NCBI GenBank assembly: GCA_009760855.2 | Contig: WPIO01000055.1 | Span: 250,001 to 314,000, forward strand | Origin: Cristatella mucedo | Lineage: Eukaryota; Bryozoa; Phylactolaemata; Cristatellidae | DNA length: 64,000 nt | Reading direction: 5' to 3' | In this document: positions 1 to 20,510 of the stretch, one piece after another | How positions within the stretch are numbered: the stretch's first letter is position 1 | How the letters are laid out: each line of letters opens with the position of its first letter | Notes under the pieces: generated by a model | Told to the model about the DNA's origin: nothing | Database searches by the model: none | Seen by the model: only the letters and a program-made list of their open reading frames with translations | Program-made: the position numbers and the translations under genes

Positions 1-1007
1 CGACGGCGAGCACTATTATTCGCACGGTCATCTTAAAATGACAGACTGCACATCTCTGCCCTGGTCATAGCATGCCGCTAAATTATTCTGCTCAGCCTTA
101 CTACCTCTTTACAAAAAGCCGAAGCAGAAGACGCGAGAGATTCGTGCAAGTTGCTGGACGGCGATGAGTCTCTCACGATGCGACACTGAAGCTAGAGAGC
201 CACACAGTGTCGCATTATGTGACCGGTGGCTAAAATAAGAGCAAACCACTCGTAACCAATGATAAGTAGTGGGCATTTCAGCTGCAGTCACCTGAATGGC
301 AGCGGATGCCTTAGCCTAGTCACCTGAATGGTAGCGGGTGTTTCGGCTGTAACCATCCGATTGGCAGCAGATATTTGAACCTAGTAGTCACCTGAGCTGT
401 GAGCCTGCCTCTCTTCAACTTTTTTTTAAACCAAAGTAGAAGCCCGAAGCTGATCTGTAACCATTTCCCAACCCAGGACTCTTTTTCTCAGTGTGCTCAT
501 ACATCTATGTTTGGCGTGTGTATGTGCGTTTTCACACACGAGGAGCTCGCCCCAGTGTGTTCGAGCTAAGGCATTTCTCTACCCGGTTGACATAAAATGT
601 CGCGTGCCATCGACATCAGGTTCCACCCACATTTGTGTGCTATCCCTAACAAATTGAAACTATTTCTCTAGTATATTTGTGGTGCTTCGAAAAATAATTG
701 GCTATCTTAATTTTCTAAGCAAATATCTTATTTCTATTACTGTGGAAGAGAGGAGCTCGGTGCGGCGCGGGTCTTTTAACTCTATAACTCAGCCCTCCCA
801 AAGAAGACAGCTGGACGCTCTGGAGCAAGATAGCTTAGTGTTGATCACACTACCAATGTAGCCAGTAGAAAAACTGTTTTTTACGTCAAACAAGTCAAGA
901 AGTGGCCGCGACCTTTTGGTCGTGGCCATTGTAAATTTCCACTACCCGTTGCAATATGCCACCAAGCTTGCGTCTTTCCCGGATCTAACGACTATCTCTG
1001 CTTTTAG
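1..1007. other. No gene recognised upstream of first candidate exon
   Basis: I see no recognisable coding exon, RNA gene or clear repeat family here. A short direct repeat is visible around 282-400, where the phrase CACCTGAATGG recurs beside GGCAGCGG/GGTAGCGG. The end of the stretch (about 985-1007) looks like a 3' splice region leading into the candidate exon at 1008. Confidence 0.5.
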
Positions 1008-1063
1008 ATTTCTAGTCGAATTCAATTTGAGTGCCTGGCTAAGTGAGTGGAACTATGCAAAAG
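1008..1063 (+). CDS. Candidate internal exon, unidentified gene
   Basis: The segment has a textbook 3' splice site, with a branch-like CTAAC followed by a pyrimidine run ending CTTTTAG, and a strong donor (AAAAG then GTAAGAG). Only one of the three frames is open. It encodes FLVEFNLSAWLSEWNYAK after one leading base and leaves one base over. That phase fits the candidate exon beginning at 1415. I do not recognise the protein. Splice-site quality and the single open frame support an exon, but chance cannot be excluded. Confidence 0.4.
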
Positions 1064-1414
1064 GTAAGAGCCGCTGCTGTTTCCCGGCATAAATGGTTTC
1101 CATTATTGCCGATTGGCCGAGTTCCCCCTGAAAAGGGTTTATTTAGAGGGCTCTCCTCCTCCGGTGCTCCTTGGCGCCCTTCGGTACGATTTCGATCAAT
1201 TGAGCGGCACCCATTGCCAGGCTAGGCTCACTATCCGATCCTCCTTGCTGTATGCAGGGTGCGTCTGCTATTTTTAGCATTGGCGCTTTCGTTTTTTGAT
1301 GCTTTTTCTTAGCGCCAGTCGCTTTTTTACAGCGGTGGCCCTAGTGGCCGTGACCGCCTAGATCACGGTCGAACGAGCGCTGGTGCTGCGATTTGACGAT
1401 TGCATTCTTTGTAG

Positions 1415-1664
1415 CCGAGCCGTCGGCGGCGGCAGCAGCAGCGTGTGGTAGTAAGTGTAATAGCTCGCTAGTGAGTGCGCCTCAGACGACCAGGGACGTG
1501 CCGTGCACTCAGGTGCAGAGACACAACGAGCTGCTCGGCACGTTCTCGGCCCTCGAGAGCAGCTTCGATATCACGGCGTGCTACAGCTGCCGGATAATTA
1601 AGCTCGAAGAAGACGATGACTATGCTGAAATTGACAACGGCACCGAGGTGCTCGATGACGAGAA
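1415..1664 (+). CDS. Candidate exon with acidic C-terminal part, unidentified gene
   Basis: It begins after GCATTCTTTGTAG and ends before GTAAGC. Phase is compatible with the exon ending at 1063, since the left-over G plus CC makes GCC. The product has an alanine run, four cysteines including a C-Y-S-C pair, and an acidic stretch (LEEDDDYAEIDNGTEVLDDE). Codon use is GC-rich and the other two frames are closed. It ends two bases into a codon. Downstream it could join 1891 (giving KLATWLHYLTPVLNP and a stop) or 2038. No family was recognised. The minus strand is also open here (1468-1899), which weakens the case. Confidence 0.35.
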
Positions 1665-2037
1665 GTAAGCGAGCCGTTCGATCCGTCCGGGCAGTTGAGA
1701 AGAGCGGCCGGCTGGATCGAGGCCGAGCTTGTAGCCGGAGAATAGGCTTTAACAAGTAGCCAGCTGCACTCGACCGGTGGTGAACCCATCTAACAGCACG
1801 CTCAGGCTTGGCCGACACTTGACGCGTTCGCTTTGCCACGCACCACGCACATGCTGTTTTTTCACAAACGTCTCGCGAGAGCTTGGGCAGGCTGGCCACG
1901 TGGCTGCACTATCTCACGCCCGTCCTGAATCCCAGATAAAGGTGAGTTGATGGTCAAATACCCGACAGAGAGGCAGCATAAGATAGTGGACACTCTCGAC
2001 TCGAGAGTGAAACTGCAAAAAAAACGTTAGAGCTCAG

Positions 2038-2338
2038 TTACCAGAGGCTAACGCACATCGTGGACACGGATGGTGGAGACGAGGACGATGCCTTAAAGTC
2101 AGTGCTTCTGGGAAGCAATGGGCACTGTTTTGATTTGCTAAGCCTTGCTGTAGGTGAGGAGCCGACTGACAACAGAACTAATGTCGACGACTTACAACAA
2201 ATTGCACGAAGCTTATACGATATGTTCTACCAATTGCCGTGTACAACAGCCACCAAAGGGACTGAGGCTAGCACAGCCAAGCTCAACGGCATGTTAAATA
2301 TGTCGGCTCAGTGTCCGCAATGCCCAACCATGCCCAGG
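2038..2338 (+). CDS. Candidate exon, unidentified acidic protein
   Basis: An open frame encodes an acidic start (HIVDTDGGDEDDALKSVLL) followed by a helix-like stretch (DDLQQIARSLYDMFYQLP) and ends near CCCAG then GTATTTG. Another possible end is GTAG then GTGAGG at 2153. The acceptor is poor, because A-rich sequence precedes GAGCTCAG; starts at 2008 or 2045 are alternatives. The 2038 start is in phase with the exon ending at 1664. I could not assign a family. Treat the boundaries as provisional. Confidence 0.3.
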
Positions 2339-2727
2339 TATTTGTAGCCGAGATCTCTTCCGTGTTCGCCGAGATTCGGCAAAGGTTCTTACAAACTTAT
2401 CTTACTCAGCACTGGCACCTATCTTTCCAACTAAGGTCCTGATAGTCTGATCTTTAATCTCTACTTGAACCCTACTACTTTTCCCTGTGACTGGCACAAG
2501 ACAAGCGTAATTTTCGTTCAAAATTATTCGCAATTAAATTAACTTCTATTATCGCCAGTTTCATGTTAGTCCACTCTGCTATGTCTTTACAGTGCAAATG
2601 GCAATTCACAACTGAATCTCACATTAATCTTTCTCCGCTGATCCAACTTATCAATGGCTTCGAACCACAGTGCCAGCTAGCATTATAGATAAATCCGAAG
2701 CGATTAAACTAGTAGCCGATTGTACAG

Positions 2728-2752
2728 TGAGAGAGAGAGAGAGAGAGAGAGA
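2728..2752. repeat. (GA)n microsatellite
   Basis: About 12 GA dinucleotides are followed by a looser GAGTGA-rich tract to about 2780. Confidence 0.95.
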
Positions 2753-2845
2753 GTGAGAGTGAGTGAGGGAGTGAGTGAGGGGAAAAGAGATAGATGGTCT
2801 GGGTATGGGTATAACATCCTGCTCCATTTTACTAACTTTATACAG

Positions 2846-2993
2846 TCCTACCACCATCAACTTCGAGCTAGAACGGCCTTCCACTGGTGCCAGGACGAAG
2901 TGGCACAAATGGAGGCAAGCATAAACAGAATTCAATTCCTTCACGAATATGTTGGCGGGTCCATTGTCCATGGAGATGATCGCGTTATTAATG
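2846..2993 (+). CDS. Candidate exon encoding a helical segment
   Basis: The acceptor is unusually good: a perfect TACTAAC-type branch motif (TTTTACTAACTTTATACAG) lies directly upstream. The open frame encodes a coiled-coil-like stretch around FHWCQDEVAQMEASINRIQF and ends at AATG before GTGAAC. Its start phase (0) does not match the simplest end of the previous candidate exon, so either an exon is missing or an alternative donor (GCT then GTAGGT, after 2149) is used. The family is not recognised. Confidence 0.35.
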
Positions 2994-5900
2994 GTGAACT
3001 AAACTCGTCTGGCAAAGGCAGATTGTAGAGCTTTTATGCTGCATACTGGTCCAACCGTTGTGTGGCTTTCCTAATACCAATTTTTGGGGTCATAATGGAT
3101 TCTGGGCCTTGAGGTTCCACACTCGAAGTCTACGTACTTTCGGAGGAGCTGCATAATGTTTATGCCAGCTGCGTAGCCTTATAATTGGGTGCATGCGTAA
3201 TGCACAGGCTTTTTCTTGATTCTTCACGTGATTCTTGCTTGGGGCATCGTTCCACGTGGGTAGTATTTTTCAACCACCTCAACAACTTCCGTCCAGCATA
3301 ACATCCCGAGCGTGTTCGGAAGTCGTTAAAGGAACAATGCTGCGACAGCCCACCATTGTTGTCTGCTACTGCTGCTACTACTTTTCAATTGCTACTGCTG
3401 CTTCGAAGCTTATGGTGCTGCTACTGCCACCACAGCTGATGCTACCATCACAAAAGTTGCTGCGTGCTGCCACTGCTTCAGAGCCTCTGCTGGTGCTGCT
3501 GTCGTAGCTCGCCCTGCTCCTCACTGCTTCTCGTGTGGCACTGCAGAGTGGTTTCTCAGCGACACTGACTAAAGTTCATTTCGCGTGCAGTAGCTCATCA
3601 CAGCTTCTTCTTCTTCCATCGTCGGTCGATTTCCGCATGCTTCGCGGGCCTGTAGGCTAGCCGGCCACTGCTCGCTTATCGCACACCGCGAATGATATTC
3701 TTCGCAGCATGCACGGCTGCCTTTCTTCGCTCGTGCATGCTCTGTTTTGAGCCCGATGGCTGTCTTGAGCTCGCGTGCAAGAAGCGGCAGCCGCTGCTGA
3801 GCAGTGCCTGCCTCAACGACTTTCAAACGAGCTGTCTGTTTCCTCAGCTTTGCAGTTAGAGATGGCAAGAAGCGGGTGTGCTCCTTCGTGCAAGATAAGT
3901 GCATCGCGCCACAGTCCGGGCTGTCACATGCACCTCCCAGCTGACGTGCCTGGTCGCGTCATCCGAATGCTGCACACACGCCCGCACCATCCGGTCTCTG
4001 TCCAATGCACTAGCACTTCAGAGGAGGCAGACTCGGGCCACACGGCTTAGCAGTTACACGTCCCCTAATTCAGTCGGCTGTAGCCAGCTGCTCCGAGCTC
4101 AAGCTGTAGTCAGCTTTGGTGAGATGATGCACGAAGGGTCGAGGCTCTCTGCTGGCTAAAAAAGAATGGCTCGAGCTGCTCCTGCGACTGAAAGAATGCA
4201 CATTGGCAGCTGCCTGCGTGCATCACGCCAGCATTCGCCACCCAGTTCTTGCCGGTACTTGCTGGCAGCCAGGACAGAACGAATGAAAGCGACCAAGAGG
4301 CCTTAAGCCACACGGGGCATCATCCAGACGCCAGTCCGACCAGGGACAGGAGCGATAACTTAGCAAGGCAACTCGCCTTGGCCTTTCCTCCCTCCTGCCT
4401 GCCGGCCGGCCGTCGAGGCGTTTCTCTGCTGCACCCTGACGGCCTGTTATTTGGGCTTGACTGACGTGTCACGCAAATCTGATTCCCCCACTCGCTTCTT
4501 TTCGCAGCCCCATCGCCCGCCAGAAGAACTCTGAGCAGACACGATCAATGTCTACCAATGAGACGAGTGTTCTACTCGGCAGTAAAGCCCAAACTGTCCA
4601 GGCTTCACCAGAAGCGCCGCCCGAGCTGACAGTGACACTAAACTCACAGAGCTGGCGGGCCAGGATCGGAAGATCGCACGAGTTCGAGCATCCGGACGCT
4701 TCCCTTTGTTGTCCTGGCTCCCAAGCTCATGGCCTGGATCGCCAATGTAACTCCCCAAGATTGATCTCTGCTCCGATGACAGACTACCCTACCAATCTCC
4801 AAGACTGCTTCTACTTATCACACTTGCTTGGTTCGATAAAGCCATGGCTACCCTAGTCTTCACAATATTCTCTTGATCTGACCGCCCCTATAGCATTGAA
4901 TCTGCAACCTCCTTTACTCTGTTGCAGCAACTTTTTGGTCAGACCCTTTGCCAGATGGCAATCGTCAACACATAAATTGCTGATTCAAAATTTTTCTCAC
5001 ATGCTCACTGTACCAGTTTCACTTTCAGCAATAACTACTGAGTAATCAAACCCGTTTGGTTATCACAACCACTTTAAGTCACAATACCCCGACCAACAGT
5101 GAATACATTTCGGCCGTTTCTGAAGAAATTATTTTGCATTTTGCAAGAGCGCATGGGTTGCATCCTGTATAAATTAACAGGCTGTGCAAGTCAGTTCTGC
5201 GACACTAGCACTCTGTTTAGGCTGACATACTGTAGACTGCTTTGATATCATCTTGTAAGTCTGCCGACTTCATTAGTGCAGCGATGTAAGCCAAATCGTT
5301 GCTAGCCCATCAGTGCCAAGAGCAGCTTTACTCACATAGACAATTCGACTCGCTGCCTGCCCTGCGAGTGACAAGCGTGAGGCGTCCCTCGTAATTCAAC
5401 TGGACACTCTCGCTCGCCCTTGAGACACGAAAAGCAGACTGTTCTATGCACTCACGACACACCATGCTGTCAACGCCAAGCACATACTTAAAAGTCAGCT
5501 ACTCGACGAGAATAAAATTTGGGACATTAGTAAACGAAGTTTCGGTAGCGGACGACGAATGATAGCACGAAAGCTGTAGATATCAAGCACGTGACCTGGT
5601 GGTACATGGCCTCAGTCCTAAGTGCATCTGTTGTTACTGCTTCATCTCGGTCCTGCTTGCAGCACCACCTCAGCGCTGGCTGGTTTGGCTTGACTCAGGC
5701 AATCGCATGGCGCACTGGAATCCTATGCTGCAAAGCAGGTCTGCAGCTGCTGCCAGTTAAAGTTCGTAGCTGCTTTAGCTGCTGCCACGTGAGGCAAACG
5801 TGGCAGTTTGTCAAGGCTGCCCAGAGTTTGGGGCTAACTAATGGAGACGACCTCCGAGAATGAAATGTCAGCTTGACGTTAGCTATCGGCTGGGTTAAGA

Positions 5901-7115
5901 CGAATGCAGCTGCCTCAAAGTATAAGGGCTGCCAGGCGATAGCAAGCAAAGAACATCTACAAATCGCTCAGCGCGAGGTTCCTGATGCTCACTGGCTGCT
6001 CTGCCCTCGGGCTTTGGCACGAGCACACACAGCCAATCGCGCGCTTTTGAGCTCTGACACTCGGGCAGGCGAATGCGTCTAGATTGACTGAAATCGCTCT
6101 TGACACATCAAAACACGAAGCATTGACAGCACGCAGCACCCACCGCAACCAACCAGCTATCGCCCCTCTTCTGGTCGCTTTATAGGGTCGTCGATTTGGC
6201 CCACCCCACGACTTTCTCACAACCAGACCCAAGCAATGCGAGCTCCTCCGGTCCATCGCTTTCTCTCCCTCTTTGCCGACGTGCGATTTTTCCAGCGTCT
6301 GTTGGCTCTGCTTTAGGCAGCTGCTACCCAGCTGGCTTGCATTGACCTGGCCAGCACCGTTTACCTCCCTGTTCCAGATCGTTGGCTGTGCACAGAGTAC
6401 CGAAGACCAACCTGTTCCTGCTGGTGCTGCCATCAGGCTGTCAATGCGAAAAAACCAGCAACTATATCCTTTACCCGTCAGATGCTGGATGGTCGCCATA
6501 TCTAGCCGTTGATGAGCCCCCCCCCCACCCCCGATCAGTCGTCGTGCCGTTCTCAGCTAGGATCCGCCCGGATCTCTAGGCACTGCATGGGTTCAGAGCT
6601 GTCCAATTCAGCAAGCACCACGTCCCGTTTTGCTGTGCTCACCATCGCCACTCGGTGTGACATGAGTTGCTAGCCATCCCTCTGGGGCATCGAGTTTGGG
6701 TGAGGGGATGAGGCAGGGCTCGGCTGCTCCAGTTGCTGCATCTGCACTGCTCACCCACCGGCCAGCCAGTCTGTGCCTCTCCCTTGCTTGTCCTTGACCT
6801 TTGCCTCCTGCACCTCAAGGCTCGTGCTATTCACCCAACGAGGTGACCGATGCTCAGGGCTGCTCGGCAGCCATGGCCAACAGCAGGCGCTACCGACGAC
6901 TGCCCGGCACGTGCTTCAACAAGCTATATAAGGTGAGCGACCCCTGGCCCCTCCTGCCTTCGCTGACACGGCGGCACAGCCACTGCTACCGGTGCACCTC
7001 GGTGCGACCTCCGCTCAGCTCCCGGAGGCCACGTCGCCCCCCCCCCCTGCAGGTCTGTCTAGGATAACTGGCAGACCGATTTTTCGTCTGCCTCGGCAGC
7101 TTCTTTACCTACCTG

Positions 7116-7200
<85 letters not shown>

Positions 7201-8402
7201 CTGCGAGATCTCGGGAGATCGGCCGGCGATCCAACGGCTGGCGTCCCTAAATCGTTTGCACTCGCCCTGCGCAGGAGGAGGACGCCAAGTGCAGCGGCGC
7301 TGCGAGGACCGGCGTGACGGCCCTGCCGCCACCCGCCCTCGTGCCCCTTGCCTCGCTCGTCGCCTCGGCAGCAGTGGCGGTCACTGGCAGCCGTGGCACC
7401 CCACGGTGGTGGTGACCGGACGCCCAGTAAAGTGCTCGTCGAGCCAGCCAGCGACGACGATGCCATGAAAACTGGGATGCCGAGAATACGTCGAACGAGC
7501 TTGCCATCTCACCCACCCCATCCATGGCAGACCAACTCCAGGCAGCCAGTATGCCGTTCGGAGTTTGCAGCAGTTGCAGCCCCCCCTCAGAGGAGAGAGA
7601 GGCGGCTGCAGAGGTTCGCGGATTAGTTACTCAGCCGCCTGAGCCGGAGCTGCTGAGCCTCACAGCTGGTGCCGACAGGGGATGCTCCCCCTACGACGGC
7701 AACGACGAACGACTACCAGTGCAAGGGGCCTGGCTCGCCGAAGCCAACTCGGGGGACAACGCCTTTGGCACCAGGCTCGGCCTGGGACTGCCCACAGCTC
7801 CTACGGTCATATTGGCTGCCCTCGCCTCCCCAGCCCCGGAGGCACTGCTGGAGATCACCCAACCCGCCATGTCATGTCACGTGGTCACACCCCGTGACCG
7901 GATGCAGCATTGCTGCACGTGCTATTATGCTCACACGTCTGCCTCACCGGATGCCTCAGCTTCTTCCTCAGCCTTCGGCAGCGGCATGCGCGCCTGCCTC
8001 CCGCAGCAGCAGACTCCTACGCTCCGGCAGCTATGCCGCAGCCGGCCATGAGAACAAACAAACGTTGCAGCGTGTGCTCGCAAAATCGCGAGGATGCGGC
8101 GCACGGACGGCCATGATTGGGCCGTTTGAGTATGCAATTTTAGTCATGGTGCATGTAGAACACTTTACAACTCCAAGAGCGTGTACATATGTTGTTACAG
8201 CAGAGCTCGGTCACGAGATGCTGCATAAAATGAACCGCGTTTCTCTATGGCAGCATCTCTCTCACACACACACACATGCACACTCGCTCTCCACGAGTGC
8301 ACGCACGATGTGCAACTCAGAGCCAGAGGCTGCGAACAGTGGCTGAGCGCCTGGCGAGCGAGCGCGTAAGAAGTCGAAACGTGCATGCGGCGACGGAACC
8401 CG
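2994..8402. other. Unassigned region between candidate exons and NDUFA5
   Basis: No gene is recognised here. Segments with some coding character are: 4508-4856 plus, with a good acceptor (CTTCTTTTCGCAG) and an open frame to a stop; 6873-6932 plus, an ATG in strong context (GCAGCCATGG) with 20 codons ending at TATAAG before GTGAGC; and 7431-8051 plus, an open acidic and proline-rich frame. None matches a family I know, and several overlap other open frames because of GC-rich composition. The 3' untranslated region of NDUFA5 must lie in the right-hand part; I saw no AATAAA on its strand in the 800 bp past the stop. Confidence 0.4.
7119..7199. repeat. (CA)n microsatellite
   Basis: An uninterrupted CA tract of about 40 units. 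It creates spurious Thr-His or Cys-Val open frames on both strands. Confidence 0.98.
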
Positions 8403-16833
<8,431 letters not shown>

Positions 16834-16859
16834 CTTGCCGGTGGCTAAGTTCAAGGCCG

Positions 16860-19330
16860 GATGCTGAGGGTAGCGCCGTGGTTTAGATATTTGCACTTCT
16901 TCCAGAGTTATCCCGTATTATATCCAAGGCTATATAATGCCACGAAATCGTATAGAGACTTCGTGCAACGAGTTCGTTCAACACCATTATCGCTCAGTGT
17001 GGAATCGGATACAGCGGGCTGGGCAACGAAGCTTGTTTCTAGCGTACACGTAGTTGGCTCGAAGTCACGCATCCTGGGGATTTAAATATAGCTCCAGATA
17101 AATCAGTGTTTCGTGAGCTAATGGCTTAACAACTTTAGCGATGCTTGGCCATCTACTATTAGGTGGATGTCCCGATACTAGCCAACGAATCTGAGAGCAG
17201 TTCCTGTTGGTGTGCAGGCTGGAGATTTCCGTTAGCGATAAAAGTCTGCACACCGGATGAGAATAAAACACTGCTGAGTACTGCTGCGTACGTGTTCTCC
17301 AAAGTAGTTTACAATTTACCAAGACTGGAACACACGAAATACAAATTTCCGGTGAACCTAGGATTTCCATGAGTTAGCAATATTTGTAACAAATCGTGCA
17401 TGCTACCACCAAGGATTGCCATCAGATGCAGAAACCTGTGAAACGACCCTGTTTTAGCATTATCTGGAGCGTAAAACACCTGACTTCTGAAATAGTCACA
17501 ATTTTTGGTGGATATTCTGTTTCGTGCCGCCAGAGCACTGTTGAGTAAGATTCGCTGGATGTATCGAGTATCCACCTCTTTAAAAATGTATCATAGCAAC
17601 CAAGTGGGACATTTTTGCAGCAATCATCAAGATTTTGAAAACCTGCTATTTTCAACATCCACAACCATAGGACTGAAATTGTTTTGAAGAGATGCCAGAA
17701 ATGTATGACGCGGTTCAAACGAAAAAACATTGAACTGGTACTTCTGAAAAACAAGCAACGAAAGATTTCTTTCCAATTATTTCCTAGGTTTAAACCTTGT
17801 CATTTTTCAAAATGTATTTAATACATTGAAATAATATATCAAAATTGTAGTGGGAATTTGTAATGCATACCAATCAAAACGTTTTTGACATCTCAGTTGC
17901 TTGCCAAAAGTTCTAGAGTAATTTTATTTGGCCCTGCCGCTCTTAATTTCCTTTAGCAGGAAACGTAGTTGGCCGGTTTCTTGCAGTAGCAACTGCTTTA
18001 CTGTGAGACCTATCATCGTTCACGTGCGCTGTGTTCATGCAAACAACTTCATCTATGAAGTAACTGCATCGCTTTATCACAGTACCGTATTCCGAATAGT
18101 GACTGTGACTAATTCTAAATGATCCGACGACAACAAGTTCGTGTACACCCTGTCTACGCCAGGGTGTTGTGTGGCGCTGAACCTCAACCTTGATTGACGT
18201 GCTCAATGTCAACGCCTTCGCTTCGCAATCCAAACTCAAAAACTTCTTCGACCCTTTTTAGAACGACGCCTTTCCCCGTTTTGAAAGAGCCTAGAGTTCC
18301 GCGCTCAGAGCAAGCAGACCGACGGTCATTTAGACGCAGCCATCGTGGAGAATTGAGACTCTCCTACTTTGGAAAGCACGAAGCTGCTCTGCTGAGGCGC
18401 GAAGCCTTGCGCTGGCAATTCTTTCTGTTCCTGTCTGCTTTCCCTGCTTCCCCTTTGGCTTCAGCGCGTTTGTGTTTTTCTGTTCCTTCCTCCTTTGCGT
18501 GCTTACCTGCTAGCGATTTAGTAGGCATGTTAATACGCAAGGGCTCCTACCAACCGGTGGCCCTGGCTGTCCTCTTGCGCTATTTCATTCCGGTCTATGC
18601 GTAATACTTGCGTGTCACGCCTGCAATCGCTGCTCAAACTCACAGTGTGCAACTTGCGAGTACTACTCGCTGTGTCGCACGATAGGCAGAGATTTTGTGC
18701 TCGGGTTCTGCACTCTGTACTTTGAAGCCTTTAAGGCACTTAGTAATGCGCGTACCGCGGAGGCCGAGACGCTCGCAAGCGCTCCGTGCGATCGATCGCC
18801 TTTTTCTGTTCGCGGAGACCGAATTTCAAGTGTAACTGCGACGGCCCTCCGAGCGACCTGTCGTCGGGCTGGGTAGCACGACCGAGCAACAAGCCTGCTG
18901 GCTCCAACACCAAGACCTTCAATTCCAACCACGTCGGCCCAGTCTACACACTCTAGACGGCTGCCAGAGTCAAGGGATCTCGCCCTCCCCTCCCCTCCTG
19001 CTGTACTCCTTTGGCAGCCCTTGTATTCCATGCATGCATTGTTTTTCGCACGGTCGGGCCATTGTTCGATCCGAACTCGCCCGACAGCTGGCGGCAGTTT
19101 GCGGTAGATAACCGTCCCCCCACAGAGGCCACCAATGCACGGATTTTAGCAGGACAGCCGCGTCATCGTCTGCTCTTTCACCGCTCGTGAGCTTGCGGCT
19201 GCTTAGGCAGTCCGAGCCCTCGTAGGGTCTTCGCCCAGTGCTCGCAGGCTGCCGAGTCACGTTCCCTTATAGTAAGCCACACCGTGGCTTGGCACTTTTG
19301 TCGACATTGTGAACGCATGCATGTATATGT
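16860..19330. other. No recognised gene
   Basis: An A+T-richer stretch (16,900-18,130) carries modest open frames on both strands, and a GC-richer stretch follows (18,200-19,260). None shows family motifs, and opposing frames overlap. A divergent gene beginning here next to the NDUFA5 promoter is possible, but I cannot support one. Confidence 0.4.
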
Positions 19331-19334
19331 TTAC

Positions 19335-20385
19335 CTCCGTCAGTAACTCCACAAAGTCATAAAGACCACGTGGATGTTACGCAGGAGAGTTTTGTATAGC
19401 AAACTCGCAGCCTAAGCGGCTTTCGGTACGCATTCGGTAGCCAACAGACTTCGTCTCACGCAACAAAGAGAAAGTGGAAAACATAGCAGAGCCCGGAGAG
19501 CAGTAGAGGGAGTGAGTAACATGCAAGTAACAGCTCAGGACGGCTGGATAGGATGTGCGGCAGTCGGCATCGGGAGAGTAGTTGTCGTTGCGTAAGAATC
19601 GTGGAAGCGAGTTCCACAGTCCAGGACATGCAAAGCTAAAGCTAACTTATTTCCATACAGGACCCGAGAGGGCACGTGGAGGCTAAAACCGGTGCAGCAG
19701 TTCAGCTAGGTATGGTGGAGCCAAGCCGTGGCGGAACTTGTGGGTCAGCGTACGAACTTAGCTCTGTATCCGTTGATCAACCTGCAGCTATCCAAGCTCA
19801 TTCCGCAAAGGAGAGACACGTGATCAAATCTCTGGGATTTGAAAAGGCAAACTTGCAACATTTTTCGGGACTTGCAGCCATATTCATAGCTAGCTTCAGT
19901 GGCTTAGTTGCTTTTTTGGTAGTCCAGCCAAAAGGGAATTACAATAATCTAGCCGAAACATAAGTAAGGAGTCAGTTAAATTTTTTGAAAACCACCGTGG
20001 AAGACAGTTCCTAATCTTAGATAGAAATTGGACATGATGGCTAGCTGCGGAAGCAGTCTTCTTAACGAGGCTTTCAAAATTTAGGCAGTTGTCGAAGACG
20101 ACACCTAAATTCCTAGCACGTGGTGAAGGTCGCACAAGAGCATCATCTATTAGAAGAGCAAAGCCTTCTAGTCCAGCCACACGCTTAGGGTGCCCTGTGA
20201 GCATCAGTTCAGTTTTATTGTCATTTAGTTTCAAGAAATTTTTTGACATCCAGGATCGAACGTCGGCTATGTAACCATTCAGTTTATCCGTTGCTGCAGC
20301 AGATTCCGACAGTTCAAATGACAACTACAGCTGCGTATCGTCAGAATAAAAGGGATATCCAATTCCGTGGGCTTTAATTAATTTT
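19335..20385 (-). mobile_element. LINE-B copy (second CR1/L2-like family), 3' half
   Basis: On the minus strand an open frame (20,324-19,896) reads SKNFLKLNDNKTELMLTG, ARNLGVVFD and RLDYCNSLLAGLP, the conserved region downstream of the RT core. Just upstream, YSDDTQL matches the YADD box. The 3' end (GTAACTCCACAAAGTCATAA on plus) recurs at 58,670. The family is distinct from LINE-A in sequence and lacks its 3' hairpin tail. Confidence 0.85.
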
Positions 20386-20387
20386 CT

Positions 20388-20510
20388 CAGAGGTTGCTAT
20401 CACGTACCATTTGACCATCCTTTCTTTGCAGCAACTGTAAAGTGCCTAGAAAGAGATTAAGCTCTCTGATGGAGCTAAACAAATGCAATATTATTATAAT
20501 TATTATAGTC
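20388..20510 (+). mobile_element. LINE-A 3' end fragment
   Basis: It reads TTTGCAGCAACTGTAAAGTG, then CTAGAAAGAGATTAAGCTCT and a (TTA)n-like tail, abutting the LINE-B copy. Confidence 0.85.

Noticed and set aside
7059-7466. Cys-Val and Thr-His repeat proteins around the CA tract
   Set aside because: Pure translation of a dinucleotide repeat; likewise the Ser-Leu and Arg-Glu frames over CT/GA tracts at 8,664, 33,374, 40,493 and 57,083.
7669-8346. 225-codon plus-strand open frame
   Set aside because: It overlaps another long plus frame, includes a CACACA tract, has low-complexity Pro/Ser/Arg content and no family motif.
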